Positions 12,101 through 16,656 of a stretch of 16,686 nt of DNA are shown in pieces; the first letter of the stretch is position 1; each line of letters starts with the position of its first letter. The stretch lies in the NCBI GenBank assembly GCA_039184055.1, contig JBCDBH010000099.1, positions 1 to 16,686 on the forward strand. The letters run 5' to 3'. The position numbers were made by a program, and so were the translations under genes. The DNA is from JBCDBH01 sp039184055. Its GTDB lineage: Bacteria > Acidobacteriota > Thermoanaerobaculia > Multivoradales > J023. Below the pieces are notes generated by a model that was not told the DNA's origin, made no database searches, and saw nothing but the letters and a program-made list of their open reading frames with translations.

Positions 12101-15100
12101 GGTTGGCCACCGGGCTGCCGATGGCGAAATCACGCTGCCCGCTCCACCGGGCCAAGAGCACCTGGAATACGGCGAGCAGAACCACGAACCGAGTCGTGCC
12201 GTGCGCGCTCGCCACGGCATCGATCCGGGTCACCAGCGCGGGATCGAGCGAGTCGGTGATCACCCCGCCTCGCGGGTCGCGCTGGGCGCGTCGCGGGCGA
12301 TCGGTGGGCAGTTCGAGCACCGGCAGCGCGTCGAGCTGCGTACGCCAATAGGCCAGCTGACGATCGAAGCGCTCGCCTTCCAGCCACGTCTGCTGCCAGG
12401 CGCCCGCGTCGGCGACCTGGATCGCCAAGGGTGCAAGCGAGTCGTCCGCTCCATACAGCGTTGCGAGCTCGCTGACGAAGATCCCCAACGACCAGCCGTC
12501 GGCGACGATGTGATGAAACGCCAGAAGCAAGATGTGCTCATCACCGCCTTCGGTCGTGCCGAGTCGCACCAGCGCAGCGCGAAGCAACGGCGGGCGGGAG
12601 AGATCGAAACCGTCGCCGTGCAGACGTTGGGTCAGTGTCGCCAGCTGCTGGTCCACGTCGCTCGCCCCGCTCAGATCGTGCACCGCGAGATCGAGCTTCG
12701 CCTCGGCGTGGATCACCTGAACGGGCTGACCGGCGACGTTGTCGAAACCGGTGCGTAGCGACTCGTGCCGGCTCACCAGTCGATCGAGCGCACGGGCCAG
12801 TCGATCGACATCGAGCACACCACGCAAACGAGCCCCGAGCGGCAGGTTGTAGACCGAGCTTCCGGGCTCGAGCTGATCGAGAAACCACAAGCGCGCTTGC
12901 GCGAACGACGCCGGCAAACGCACATGCCCCGCGTCGTCGGGCTCACGAGGCAACAAGGTGATCGGAGCTTCGGCCTCACCGCTCGCCCCCTCGGCGAGCA
13001 TCGCCAGCGCCGCCACATTGGGGGCGGCAAAAAACGCGCTGAGAGAAATCTCGATCCCGAGCGTGCGACGCAGCTGCACCACCGCGCGAGTGGCGAGCAG
13101 GGAATGACCCCCGAGCGCGAAAAAATCGTCTTCGACCCCGACTCGGTCAACGGCGAGCACCTTGGCGAAGACCCCGGCAATGGTCGCTTCGATCGATGTG
13201 CGCGGCGCGACCGTCGTCGTTTCCGCCAGGCGGATCGGCAGGGGCAGCGAGCGTCGATCGACCTTGCCGTTGGGCAGATGGGGCAGCTTGTCGAGCACCA
13301 CCAAACGCTCGGGCACCATGTGCGGAGGCAGCTTCTGACTCAGCCGACCGAGCCAGTCGGTTTCGTCGACCTCGGTCGGTTCGACCCCCTGGACACCCAC
13401 CCACGCCACCAAACGCGGCGCACCAGCGATCTCGACGACCTGTGCCACGGCCTCGACTGTCTCGTCGAAACCGAGTAGACGCGCTTCGATCTCACCGAGC
13501 TCGATCCGGTAGCCACGCAACTTGATCTGATGATCGACCCGACCGAAGAAGACCAGCTCACCATCATGACGCCACCGCACGCGATCACCGGTGCGATACA
13601 TCCGGGCGCCATCAGCGGTAAAGGGATCGGGAACATAGCGATCGGCGGTCAATCGACAACGACGTAAATAACCTCGCGACACGCCGGCGCCACCGAGATA
13701 GAGCTCGCCGAGCGCGCCGGGTGCCACCGGTCGGAGCTCGCGATCGAGCACGTAGGCGAAGGTTCCGGGCAGCGGCCGGCCGATGGTCGGCTCACCCTGC
13801 TCGCCCCGCGTGAGCCGCGCGGCGGTGGAATACGTGGTGTCTTCGGACGGACCGTAGAGATTCCATACCGTGTCCACCTTGGGCGCGTTGGCGAACACGG
13901 CGTCGACCAGGGCGCGACGCAAAGGCTCACCGGGCAGATTGACCACCCGAGTCTCGGCTGGTAAGTCGGCGAGCTGGAGCACTTCGGCCATCGCCGACGG
14001 CACCATCGTGACCATGGTGACGATGTCGCGGTGCGGGTGCTCGACCACGTCGAGCGCGTTCGCGCCGAGAATCACCGTGCCACCGGTGGACAGCGGCGCG
14101 AAGATCTCGAAGATCGACACGTCGAAATTGATCGAGGTGGTGGCGAGCGAGCCACCGAGCGCGTCATCGTCGTAGGCCTCGACCGCCCAATCGAGCATCG
14201 CACACGCACTGCGATGGGTAATGGCGATGCCCTTGGGCCTGCCGGTCGAACCCGAGGTGTAGATCAGGTGCGAGAGATGATCCGGCTCGCGAAGCAAAGC
14301 GAGCGGACGCGATGAATATCGTTCCAAATACTCGATGTCCTCGTCGAGATCGACCACCAGAATACGCCGCTCGACCGCGCTCGACTCGGTCCCGGTATGG
14401 GTGTAAGCGCCCGGTGGGCGGGCGAGATCGAGCACCGCGAGCGACGCCGAACGGCCGACGATGACCGTGGCTTCCGTGTCGACGAGCAGAAACGACAGAC
14501 GGTCCTGTGGATAGCTCGGATCGAGCGCGACGTAGGCCGCGCCAACGGCATGGGTGGCCAGAATCGTCGCCACCATGTCGCTCTCCCGATCGAGGCACAC
14601 CCCGACCACGCTCTCGGAGCGCACCCGAAGATCGCGCAGATAACGCGCCAGGATCCACACCCGATCCATCAGCTCGGCGTAGGTCAAGGACCGATCGCCA
14701 TCGACGAGAGCGACCTGATCCGGTGTCCTGGCGGCCTGGTCGACCACTCGACCGATCAACGTATCGGTCACCGTTGACACGTTGACCGTGGCGCCACTCC
14801 ACTGCTCGAGCACCCGGCGCTCGGTGGTCGAGGTCATCACCGGAAGGTGATGGACCATGGTGTGTGGCGCGTGGGCCGCCGCGTCGAGGAAGACGACCCA
14901 ACCGTCCATCCACGTGGCGATCGTCGGGGCGTCGAACCGCGCCGTGGCGTACTCGGCCCAGCCATCGAAACCACCGTCGGCGCGCGCCGTCAGCTCGATT
15001 TGCAGATCGACCTTGGCGGTATCGGTGGCAAGCGGTTCGAGGGTGGTGTCGAGACCGGAGAGATCAGGCGCAATGGGTGGGGTGTCGACCACGGTCAATA

Positions 15101-16262
15101 AAGTCTGGACCAGTGGTGGCACCGCTCCACGTTGGGGTGCCAGCTCGGCCACCAGGAGCTCGAACGGGGTCTCGGCGTGATCCTGTGCCGCCGTCACAAC
15201 GTCGCGCGCTCGCGCGACGAGGTCGACAACGGTCGGCTGTCCCGAGAGGTCGAGCCGCAACGCCAGGGTGTTGACGAACGTGCCGATCAGACCTTCGAGC
15301 TCGGGTCGTGAACGACCGGCCACGGGTGTGCCGACGGCCAGATCATCACGGTCACCGAGCCGCCCCAGGTAGGCAGCGAAGGCCGCCAGGACGACCTGGA
15401 AAAGCGTCGCGTCGAGCTGTCGACCGAGGGTTCGTAGCCGCTCGGCGACCACTGACGAGATCGAAAAGGTCGAGCGCGCGCCAGCCGAGGACGGCGTGGC
15501 CGGCCACGAGCGATCACCCGGCAGCTCGAGCGGCTCGAGACCAGTCAGACGGTCACGCCACCAGCCGAGACCGGCGAGTAACGAATCCTTGCGGCCCTCT
15601 TCCCACACCGCAACGTCGCCGACTTGGATCGGCAACGGCTCGATATCGAGCTCGTTCCCCGCGACCCGGGCGTTGTACGAGGCAGCCAGCTCGTGACAAA
15701 ACACACCTATCGACCAGCCGTCCGCGACCGTATGATGAACGGTCAGCGCGAGACGATGATCATGATCAGCGAGCGCCAGGAGCTCGAATCGGATCAAGGG
15801 TCCGGTATCGAGCGAGAAGCGATGGCGGGCCGCGTCGTGAAGCCGTGTCGCGAGCGTCTCGTCATCCACCGCGCTCGTGGTCACCAGTCCAGTCGGCCAC
15901 AACTCGTCGGTCGCCACCACCTCCTGCACCGGCTCGTCGTCGGCACCGAGCACGAAACGGGTACGCAACACCTCATGGCGTTCGACGACCCACCGCAACG
16001 ACCTGTGCAAGGCATCGAGGTCGAGCGCGCCACGCAAACGAAGCGCGGCGGCGAGGTTGTACGTGGGAGCACCGGGATCGAGCCGATCGAGCAGCCACAG
16101 ACGACGCTGAGCGGTCGACAAAGGAATGGTCGCCGATTCATCCCGTCGCGTAATGCGAGACGTCGACGATGTACCTTTGAGCTTGCGAATCAGATGATCG
16201 AGCCGACCTCGCCGAGCACCACGCTCGGCGGGTGGTTGCGAAGACCCGGTTTCCCGCGACAT
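1..16262 (-). CDS. Giant non-ribosomal peptide synthetase, five complete C-A-T modules plus start of a sixth (3' partial)
   Basis: Multimodular NRPS that assembles a peptide on phosphopantetheine arms in the cytoplasm. The frame is open from ATG 16262 to the window edge (5420 codons), with no in-phase stop seen. The start is fixed: the only start codon after an in-frame TGA at 16286-16284 is this ATG, with AAAGGAG five bases upstream. Domain order is C-A-T repeated five times, then the beginning of a C domain. Landmarks are C active sites HHxxxDG at residues 176, 1250, 2322, 3383 and 4447; A-domain FDxxxxE motifs at 713, 1769, 2845, 3907 and 4961; A10 lysines at 1000, 2065, 3139, 4201 and 5249; and GGHSL carrier serines at 1054, 2122, 3196, 4255 and 5304. 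No epimerase, methyltransferase or thioesterase is present in the visible part. Because the first domain is already a condensation domain, the protein either takes over a chain or acyl group from another protein or starts with an idle C domain. NRPS identity is certain; the product is unknown. Confidence 0.97.
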   Translation of the reverse strand, partial: MSRETGSSQPPAERGARRGRLDHLIRKLKGTSSTSRITRRDESATIPLSTAQRRLWLLDRLDPGAPTYNLAAALRLRGALDLDALHRSLRWVVERHEVLRTRFVLGADDEPVQEVVATDELWPTGLVTTSAVDDETLATRLHDAARHRFSLDTGPLIRFELLALADHDHRLALTVHHTVADGWSIGVFCHELAASYNARVAGNELDIEPLPIQVGDVAVWEEGRKDSLLAGLGWWRDRLTGLEPLELPGDRSWPATPSSAGARSTFSISSVVAERLRTLGRQLDATLFQVVLAAFAAYLGRLGDRDDLAVGTPVAGRSRPELEGLIGTFVNTLALRLDLSGQPTVVDLVARARDVVTAAQDHAETPFELLVAELAPQRGAVPPLVQTLLTVVDTPPIAPDLSGLDTTLEPLATDTAKVDLQIELTARADGGFDGWAEYATARFDAPTIATWMDGWVVFLDAAAHAPHTMVHHLPVMTSTTERRVLEQWSGATVNVSTVTDTLIGRVVDQAARTPDQVALVDGDRSLTYAELMDRVWILARYLRDLRVRSESVVGVCLDRESDMVATILATHAVGAAYVALDPSYPQDRLSFLLVDTEATVIVGRSASLAVLDLARPPGAYTHTGTESSAVERRILVVDLDEDIEYLERYSSRPLALLREPDHLSHLIYTSGSTGRPKGIAITHRSACAMLDWAVEAYDDDALGGSLATTSINFDVSIFEIFAPLSTGGTVILGANALDVVEHPHRDIVTMVTMVPSAMAEVLQLADLPAETRVVNLPGEPLRRALVDAVFANAPKVDTVWNLYGPSEDTTYSTAARLTRGEQGEPTIGRPLPGTFAYVLDRELRPVAPGALGELYLGGAGVSRGYLRRCRLTADRYVPDPFTADGARMYRTGDRVRWRHDGELVFFGRVDHQIKLRGYRIELGEIEARLLGFDETVEAVAQVVEIAGAPRLVAWVGVQGVEPTEVDETDWLGRLSQKLPPHMVPERLVVLDKLPHLPNGKVDRRSLPLPIRLAETTTVAPRTSIEATIAGVFAKVLAVDRVGVEDDFFALGGHSLLATRAVVQLRRTLGIEISLSAFFAAPNVAALAMLAEGASGEAEAPITLLPREPDDAGHVRLPASFAQARLWFLDQLEPGSSVYNLPLGARLRGVLDVDRLARALDRLVSRHESLRTGFDNVAGQPVQVIHAEAKLDLAVHDLSGASDVDQQLATLTQRLHGDGFDLSRPPLLRAALVRLGTTEGGDEHILLLAFHHIVADGWSLGIFVSELATLYGADDSLAPLAIQVADAGAWQQTWLEGERFDRQLAYWRTQLDALPVLELPTDRPRRAQRDPRGGVITDSLDPALVTRIDAVASAHGTTRFVVLLAVFQVLLARWSGQRDFAIGSPVANRRHPDFEGLIGFFVNTLVLRAELVGEPSFAVWLARTHATVLAAQDHQDLPFERLVEHLAPDRDLASTPFFQVLFALQNAPLELEMGGIDLEVLAETPQDVKTELGLSLYPDAHGGLTVSVRYAAALFSEPRIERLLDGYRRLLDAAVTTPTTSVFRLPLVDPVDAHRMRIDFNATESAYTVVASTLHDMVWRHIERHPDRLAVVLADDSLTYAELGQRTAHLAHRLRALGAGPETLVVVSLERSFDLVIAILATLTTGAAYLPLDPAQPEARRQQILDDASAAMPVVAILTQAELVDSLPTVAAEVLVLDHEADDLPDDNPSEVRPIVAVEGDSPAYVIYTSGSTGRPKGVVITHAAIANRLSWVLANERVESQLAKTSIGFDLSVAELFSPLVSGGRVVLAPRGQHTDDLFLLDLIASEAISQVSFLPSQLAILVEQGGLRSCPSLRQVVTGGETVPPELPARVLEQLGDEIDVISRYGPTETCISVVQHHCRIEDRHAATLPIGKPFGGAEIFIVDVFGELVPPGVAGEILIGGICLARGYLGAAIRTATAFVPHPWSDQPGARLYRSGDLGRWRDDGVLEFLGRIDGQIKVRGHRVEIGEIEAVLLERPGVRQGVVVDYDDPATGSRRLAAFVVLDPEHQGASTLRDSLAERLPSYMVPAVIVELDVMPLTRNGKVDRRALPEPAWGEASGARRLPSTTTEARVHAIWAEILEREAETIGIDDDFFALGGHSLLATRLVSRMRETLGVDVPLRELFATPTVAALAQRVDETGTQTWPTIEVLERAVDADGRVRLPASSAQERLWFLDQLDPGNTAYNMPFGVRLRGRLDVDALQRAVTAVVERHEVLRTRFVAVDGRPVQVIEPSVVIDIDVEEGSATFDQAIENVLRVAAETRFDLAAAPLLKLRLLRLGTTDHVAADCVAADHVLIATFHHIVSDGWSMGVFLRELGAFYDAFVRSDEPSLAPLAIQVADAAAWQRAWLSGARREDQLAYWRQQLDGLPTLELPTDRARGTRRATRGATVSMRIDPPPAMETFLQASGATRFALFLATFQLVLARLSGARDFAVGIPTTNRRHPDLEPLIGFFVNTLVIRTDFTARPTFAELVTRTRDAVLAAQDHQDLPFETLVETLAPERDLAGSPLVQVMFSTAMTPEADVLPGLVIEPLDTAPPEVKLELGLTVVEETDRSLTLVARYAVDLFDRSRIERLLAHVQTALVAGLETPNRPAFDVPLLDAATERLLRTEMGLAPPVESLAPTLHGLVRRQIDKQGDAIAVVTEDETLTYRELGARASSLAHQLREHGAGPETLVAVAVERSVDLAVALLGTLESGAAYVPLDVAQPIERLAAIVADAERHLGIAVLLTQSHLRASLPTCDAPVIEIDAIDFEDTNLETDGTPPDVALDPAMPAYVLYTSGSTGTPKGVVMSHAAVASRLSWVVANEHTSRGAVLAKTSIGFDVSVGEVFSPLVCGGRLIVARPDGHTDVPYLLDLVTRHDVTQVAFLPSQLAVVAEMDELDACRSLRAVITGGETVPPDLPARVMERVDVEVHNRYGPTETCISVIMHVCSAAERDTAALPIGTPIAGAEILIVDATGALAPIGVAGEILIGGITLARGYLGDPARTAAAFVPHPWSEEPGARLYRSGDLGRWRDDGAVEFLGRIDGQVKVRGHRVELGEIQAVLRDQETVADAVVVDFEDRSTHSRRLAAFIVPVSDGVDLAALRGTLADRLPSYMVPSAFVVVERIPLTANGKVDRRALPEPDWTETRGERVAPRNDLERTLSSLWADVLGLDEADFGVDDDFFALGGHSLLATQVVSRIRHELEVEIALRRLFETPTIAGLAIAVDEAQGAALPPIEAVERRPNDDGTVTFPVSFAQERLWFLARLEPDSPAYHIPTPVRLRGPVDLDRLATALQNIVDRHESLRTVFRERDGVPMQVIVPTLSVDLPIDEVDEDSLLTRVADESKKPFDLARGPLLRARIFRLADDDHVLALTVHHIVSDGWSTGVLIRELVALYDGSTPLAPLVTQVPDVAMWQREHLAARLDEQIDWWREQLAGVPVLDLPTDHPRPAVQTWAGDSLPFALPARVVAPLDDLARAEGATPFMALLTAISVVLGRWSGQDDFAIGTPIAGRNRAEMEPLIGFFVNTLALRVDLDGNPSFRTLLGRIRETTLGAYAHQDVPFERLVAALEPNRDPAHPPLFQTAVSLQNAPFERVSLGDDVAVEPVIGSSTTAKYDLVVALGPGHDGDEESGLEGTIEWNTDLFDRSTIERLAAHLEHLLEQAVDTPDLPISRLPLEPSRQRLESAGPRTDYPRDSHLIEQFLGTVQADPDGIALMYEDIRITRAELARRARLQARALRKRGVGWEDPVALFAERSPDMVVSMLAILASGGYYVPLDPTDPDERLTYILDDTLTRVVVAEPRLASRLPAALDTQPIDTLPIEIVPLDAWKAEEDNGEADDAWPEIDPQSLAYIIYTSGSTGRPKGVTGTHRNVLRLVVESGFADLGPEQTYSHLASPAFDAAAFEIWAALLSGGRLVLPPSGAMSLQDIGALLSGYDVTSVVFTTSVFHQMVDHRLDDLRGVRQVIIGGEALSVRHASQALAELDTTTLINAYGPTENTVATSSYSMPPGTELDSATVPIGTPIANTTVYVLDGELMPTPVGIPGELYTGGDGVARGYLRRPALTAERFVPDPFATEPGARLYRTGDRGRWRADGTVEFLGRVDRQVKLRGFRIEPGEIEAALTSYTGVRAALAMVREDQPGDRRLVAYVEPDTGHTLDIDTLRAHVRPRVPSYMVPAAIVALDVFPLTRNGKVDRRALPAPEWQDKSEYVAPSTDTERTVAAIYADVLGVERVGRHDDFFATGGHSLLATQVVSQILGQLGVEIPLRQLFESPDVAGLAAVIDAALESSDGRPALPPITYVERPVAADGSVHFPLSFAQERLWFLAQLEPDSPAYHIPSPVRLRGVVDAERLAAALGAIVERHESLRTVFREIDGTPMQVVLSTSTLELPSDEIDESELVQAVGEETRRPFDLARGPLLRARLFRLASDDHVLALTVHHIVYDGWSMEVLIRELVTFYGDPSTVMPALEVQYPDVTVWQREHLAPRVEEQVTWWRERLAGVPVLELPTDRPRPAVQTWAGDAASVVISEELTESLEGLVQAEGGTVFMGLLAIFSALLGRWSGQNDFAIGTPIAGRTRAEMEPLIGFFINTLVLRVDLEGDPTLRQLLERARETTLDAYSHQDVPFERLVAELEPDRDLAHPPLFQVMLSLQNAPFEQVSLDEEVMVEPVSSESTTAKFDLQLSFGQSPDGLRGGIEWNTDLFDRTTIERFLGHFQSLLEQAITAPDRPLSSFELRSKDEIATLERFLAGPEPVSQPAATIEGLIAVQAEKTPEREAILDEESVYTYAEVVSKSRQLARHLRTPGIGPEVCVGVCMDRSVDLVVALLAVLEAGGAYAPLDPSYPADRLSFMLEDSRAPVVLTKHGCAEILPEHTALVVDLADDPAAAYDDGPLGLAMPDDRLAYLIYTSGSTGKPKGVAINHRSAVVMLGWGRDTFTPDLLEGLYAATSINFDVSVFELFGTLSLGGTIIIGADALAAIDHPRRDRVRIFSTVPSAIAELIRADGVPPSTRAINVGGEPVYRTLAEAVHAQPNVEAFYNMYGPSEDTTYTSVALIPQGVEHGEPTVGKPIHGDRLYVVDSELRQVPLGVRGELYIGGHGISRGYLHRPGLTAERYVPDPFASEPGARLYRTGDRVRWRADGELLFEGRFDFQVKIRGHRVELGEIEAALLEQPSVRDAVVMARGDGADKRLIAWITAADHIDGELDVAPLRIELGERLPGYMVPSAFVVLDRLPLLPNEKVDRKRLPTPEPTRSERVYVAPRTPLERQIAALFAEVLGVEQVGVEDDFFALGGHSLLATRLVSALRRELGIEVPLRQLFDTSDVAGLARAVERLDGSEHLPPITAIERQPTRDGSFHLPLSFAQERLWFQSQLEPDSPAYNIPSPVRLRGPIDVERLARALSHVVARHETL
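260..3320 (-). other. NRPS module 5 (C-A-T), alanine-like pocket
   Basis: The C5 domain (about 3320-2050) has HHIVYDG at residues 4447-4453. The A5 domain (about 2030-470) has YTSGSTGKPKG, FDVSVFELF from 4961, VRIFSTVPS, INVGGEPV, MYGPSEDTTY at 5049-5058 and an A10 motif NEKVDRKRL with Lys5249. The pocket is D4962, V4963, F4966, S5000, N5023, G5025, M5049, T5057, Y5058 and K5249, giving DVFSNGMTYK. Six of ten positions match the recalled alanine code DLFNNALTYK, and the A domain belongs with A1 (both have INxxGEP-like and YGPSEDTTY signatures). The glycine of the usual NGK in A10 is Glu here; the catalytic lysine is kept. T5 has VGVEDDFFALGGHSLLATR with Ser5304. Confidence 0.88.
3400..6500 (-). 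other. NRPS module 4 (C-A-T), hydrophobic or aromatic pocket
   Basis: The C4 domain (about 6500-5240) carries HHIVSDG at residues 3383-3389 and is LCL-type. The A4 domain (about 5230-3640) has IIYTSGSTGRPKGVTGTHRNV, split by the module's A3 core, then FDAAAFEIW from 3907, VTSVVFTTSVF around 3946-3956, VIIGGEALS, and AYGPTENTVA at 4000-4009, ending with A10 Lys4201. The pocket is D3908, A3909, F3912, V3950, I3974, G3976, A4000, V4008, A4009 and K4201, giving DAFVIGAVAK. This is an apolar pocket with small residues at the far end, in keeping with a bulky hydrophobic or aromatic amino acid; I cannot be more specific. T4 has FFATGGHSLLATQ with Ser4255. The A4 family differs from A5, although C4 and C5 are near-duplicates. 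Confidence 0.88.
6580..9715 (-). other. NRPS module 3 (C-A-T), unassigned arginine-containing pocket
   Basis: The C3 domain (about 9715-8440) opens RLPASSAQERLWFLDQLDPG and has HHIVSDG at residues 2322-2328. Just upstream of that motif it contains a five-residue duplication (VAADC VAADH) encoded by a 15-bp tandem repeat. The A3 domain (about 8400-6800) has YTSGSTGTPKG, FDVSVGE at 2845-2851, VITGGETVP, RYGPTETCIS at 2939-2948 and the A10 Lys3139. The pocket is D2846, V2847, G2850, A2889, I2914, G2916, R2939, I2947, S2948 and K3139, giving DVGAIGRISK. It is the close partner of the module 2 code, differing at five positions, and shares the unusual arginine. T3 has GGHSLLATQ with Ser3196. The substrate is probably related to that of module 2, but I cannot name it. 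Confidence 0.9.
9321..9350. repeat. 15-bp in-frame tandem duplication inside C3
   Basis: GTCGGCGGCGACGCA (9321-9335) is followed directly by GTCGGCGGCGACGTG (9336-9350), identical in the first 13 bases. It encodes the consecutive pentapeptides VAADC and VAADH in the loop just before the module 3 HHIVSDG motif. It keeps the reading frame, so it is a small length polymorphism and not a disruption. Confidence 0.85.
9800..12925 (-). other. NRPS module 2 (C-A-T), unassigned arginine-containing pocket
   Basis: The C2 domain (about 12925-11650) opens RLPASFAQARLWFLDQLEPG and carries HHIVADG at residues 1250-1256; it is LCL-type. The A2 domain (about 11640-10030) has YTSGSTGRPKG, FDLSVAE at 1769-1775, VVTGGETV, RYGPTETCIS at 1865-1874 and RNGKVDRR with Lys2065. 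The pocket is D1770, L1771, A1774, S1813, V1838, G1840, R1865, I1873, S1874 and K2065, giving DLASVGRISK. I do not recognise this code. The arginine before YGPTE is uncommon and could contact an acidic or otherwise polar substrate, but that is inference. T2 carries GGHSLLATR with Ser2122. The module closely resembles module 3 in both C and A domains. Confidence 0.9.
12990..16124 (-). other. NRPS module 1 (C-A-T), alanine-like pocket
   Basis: The C1 domain (about 16124-14845) begins PLSTAQRRLW and carries HHTVADG at residues 176-182, so it should be catalytically active and is LCL-like. The A1 domain (about 14840-13230) has LIYTSGSTGRPKG at 666-678, FDVSIFE at 713-719, YGPSEDTTY at 803-811 and NGKVDRR with Lys1000. 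Pocket residues are D714, V715, F718, T752, N775, P777, L802, T810, Y811 and K1000, giving DVFTNPLTYK. Seven of ten positions match DLFNNALTYK, which I recall as an alanine code, so a small residue is the best guess. Proline at position 301, just before GEPL, is unusual. The T1 domain (about 13200-13000) has VEDDFFALGGHSLLATR with carrier Ser1054. Confidence 0.9.
16125..16262 (-). other. N-terminal leader of the NRPS (about 46 residues), possible docking segment
   Basis: The first 46 residues before the C1 motif are rich in Arg, Ser, Gly and Pro. They contain one short basic amphipathic stretch, LDHLIRKLKG, at about residues 21-30, that could form a helix. There is no signal peptide, adenylation domain or carrier domain ahead of C1. 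Short N-terminal helices of this kind sometimes act as communication or docking elements that pair with the C terminus of an upstream synthetase; that role is inference here. It could equally be a disordered leader. Confidence 0.4.
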
Positions 16263-16267
16263 CGCGA

Positions 16268-16274
16268 CTCCTTT
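16268..16274 (-). promoter_or_regulatory. Ribosome binding site of the NRPS gene
   Basis: On the minus strand the bases AAAGGAG precede the ATG by five bases (TCGCG spacer). This is a near-consensus Shine-Dalgarno match and supports ATG 16262 as the start. Confidence 0.85.
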
Positions 16275-16368
16275 AAAAAGTTCTCAAAAAGCGACAAGGG
16301 GCTTGCAGCCCGACTGAGACACTCGACTCGGGCATTCCCTGCTCTTTGGCTCATGGAAGAAACGCGAT

Positions 16369-16398
16369 GCCAATGGAAATCCACGGATACCCATTGGC
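16369..16398. promoter_or_regulatory. Perfect 8-bp inverted repeat, candidate operator
   Basis: GCCAATGG at 16369-16376 is matched by its exact reverse complement CCATTGGC at 16391-16398, with a 14-base gap. The centres are 22 bp apart, about two helical turns, the geometry expected for a dimeric helix-turn-helix regulator binding one DNA face. It lies about 107-136 bp upstream of the NRPS start codon. The regulatory role is inference from position and symmetry. Confidence 0.45.
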
Positions 16399-16656
16399 GC
16401 AGCACACCTCATCGAGAACAAAAAGCACGAAATAGCAAATCAACGTCGGCGACCGGACACGAATTGGGCGCAACGAAGACTCTGTCTGACGTACGAACGA
16501 ACCGAGACTGGTTTTATCTGCCGCCAGCTCCGTGACGAAGAACCGCCGTTACGACGGGGCCGTCTCTAGGGTCTGTAATGAGACGTCAGGGCAGGCAAGA
16601 GAAAACGCCCAGTCGCTCATTACCATAGCACGAATTCTTTCTCATGAATGTAAAGG

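Noticed and set aside
1..16262. A CRISPR array, phage, insertion sequence or novel defence system
   Set aside because: The repeated sequences inside the gene are conserved NRPS core motifs spaced one module apart. No transposase, integrase, cas gene or direct-repeat/spacer array is present.
16299..16311. Small hairpin GGGCT-TGC-AGCCC in the leader
   Set aside because: The stem is only five base pairs and is not followed directly by a T run, so it is neither a convincing terminator nor an attenuator.
16190..16405. 71-codon minus-strand frame overlapping the NRPS start
   Set aside because: It is in a different frame from the NRPS, overlaps its ribosome binding site and first 24 codons, and shows no motif. 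The NRPS start is much better supported.
15624..16535. 303-codon plus-strand frame crossing the NRPS start into the upstream region
   Set aside because: It is in the same antisense register over the gene and is merely prolonged through the leader. It has no recognisable domain and no good ribosome binding site noted.
16622..16654. Possible sigma-70 promoter, TTTACA (16654-16649) and TATGGT (16627-16622) on the minus strand
   Set aside because: The spacer is 21 bases, well beyond the usual 16-18, and it lies over 350 bp from the start codon. I could not support it or a better pair.
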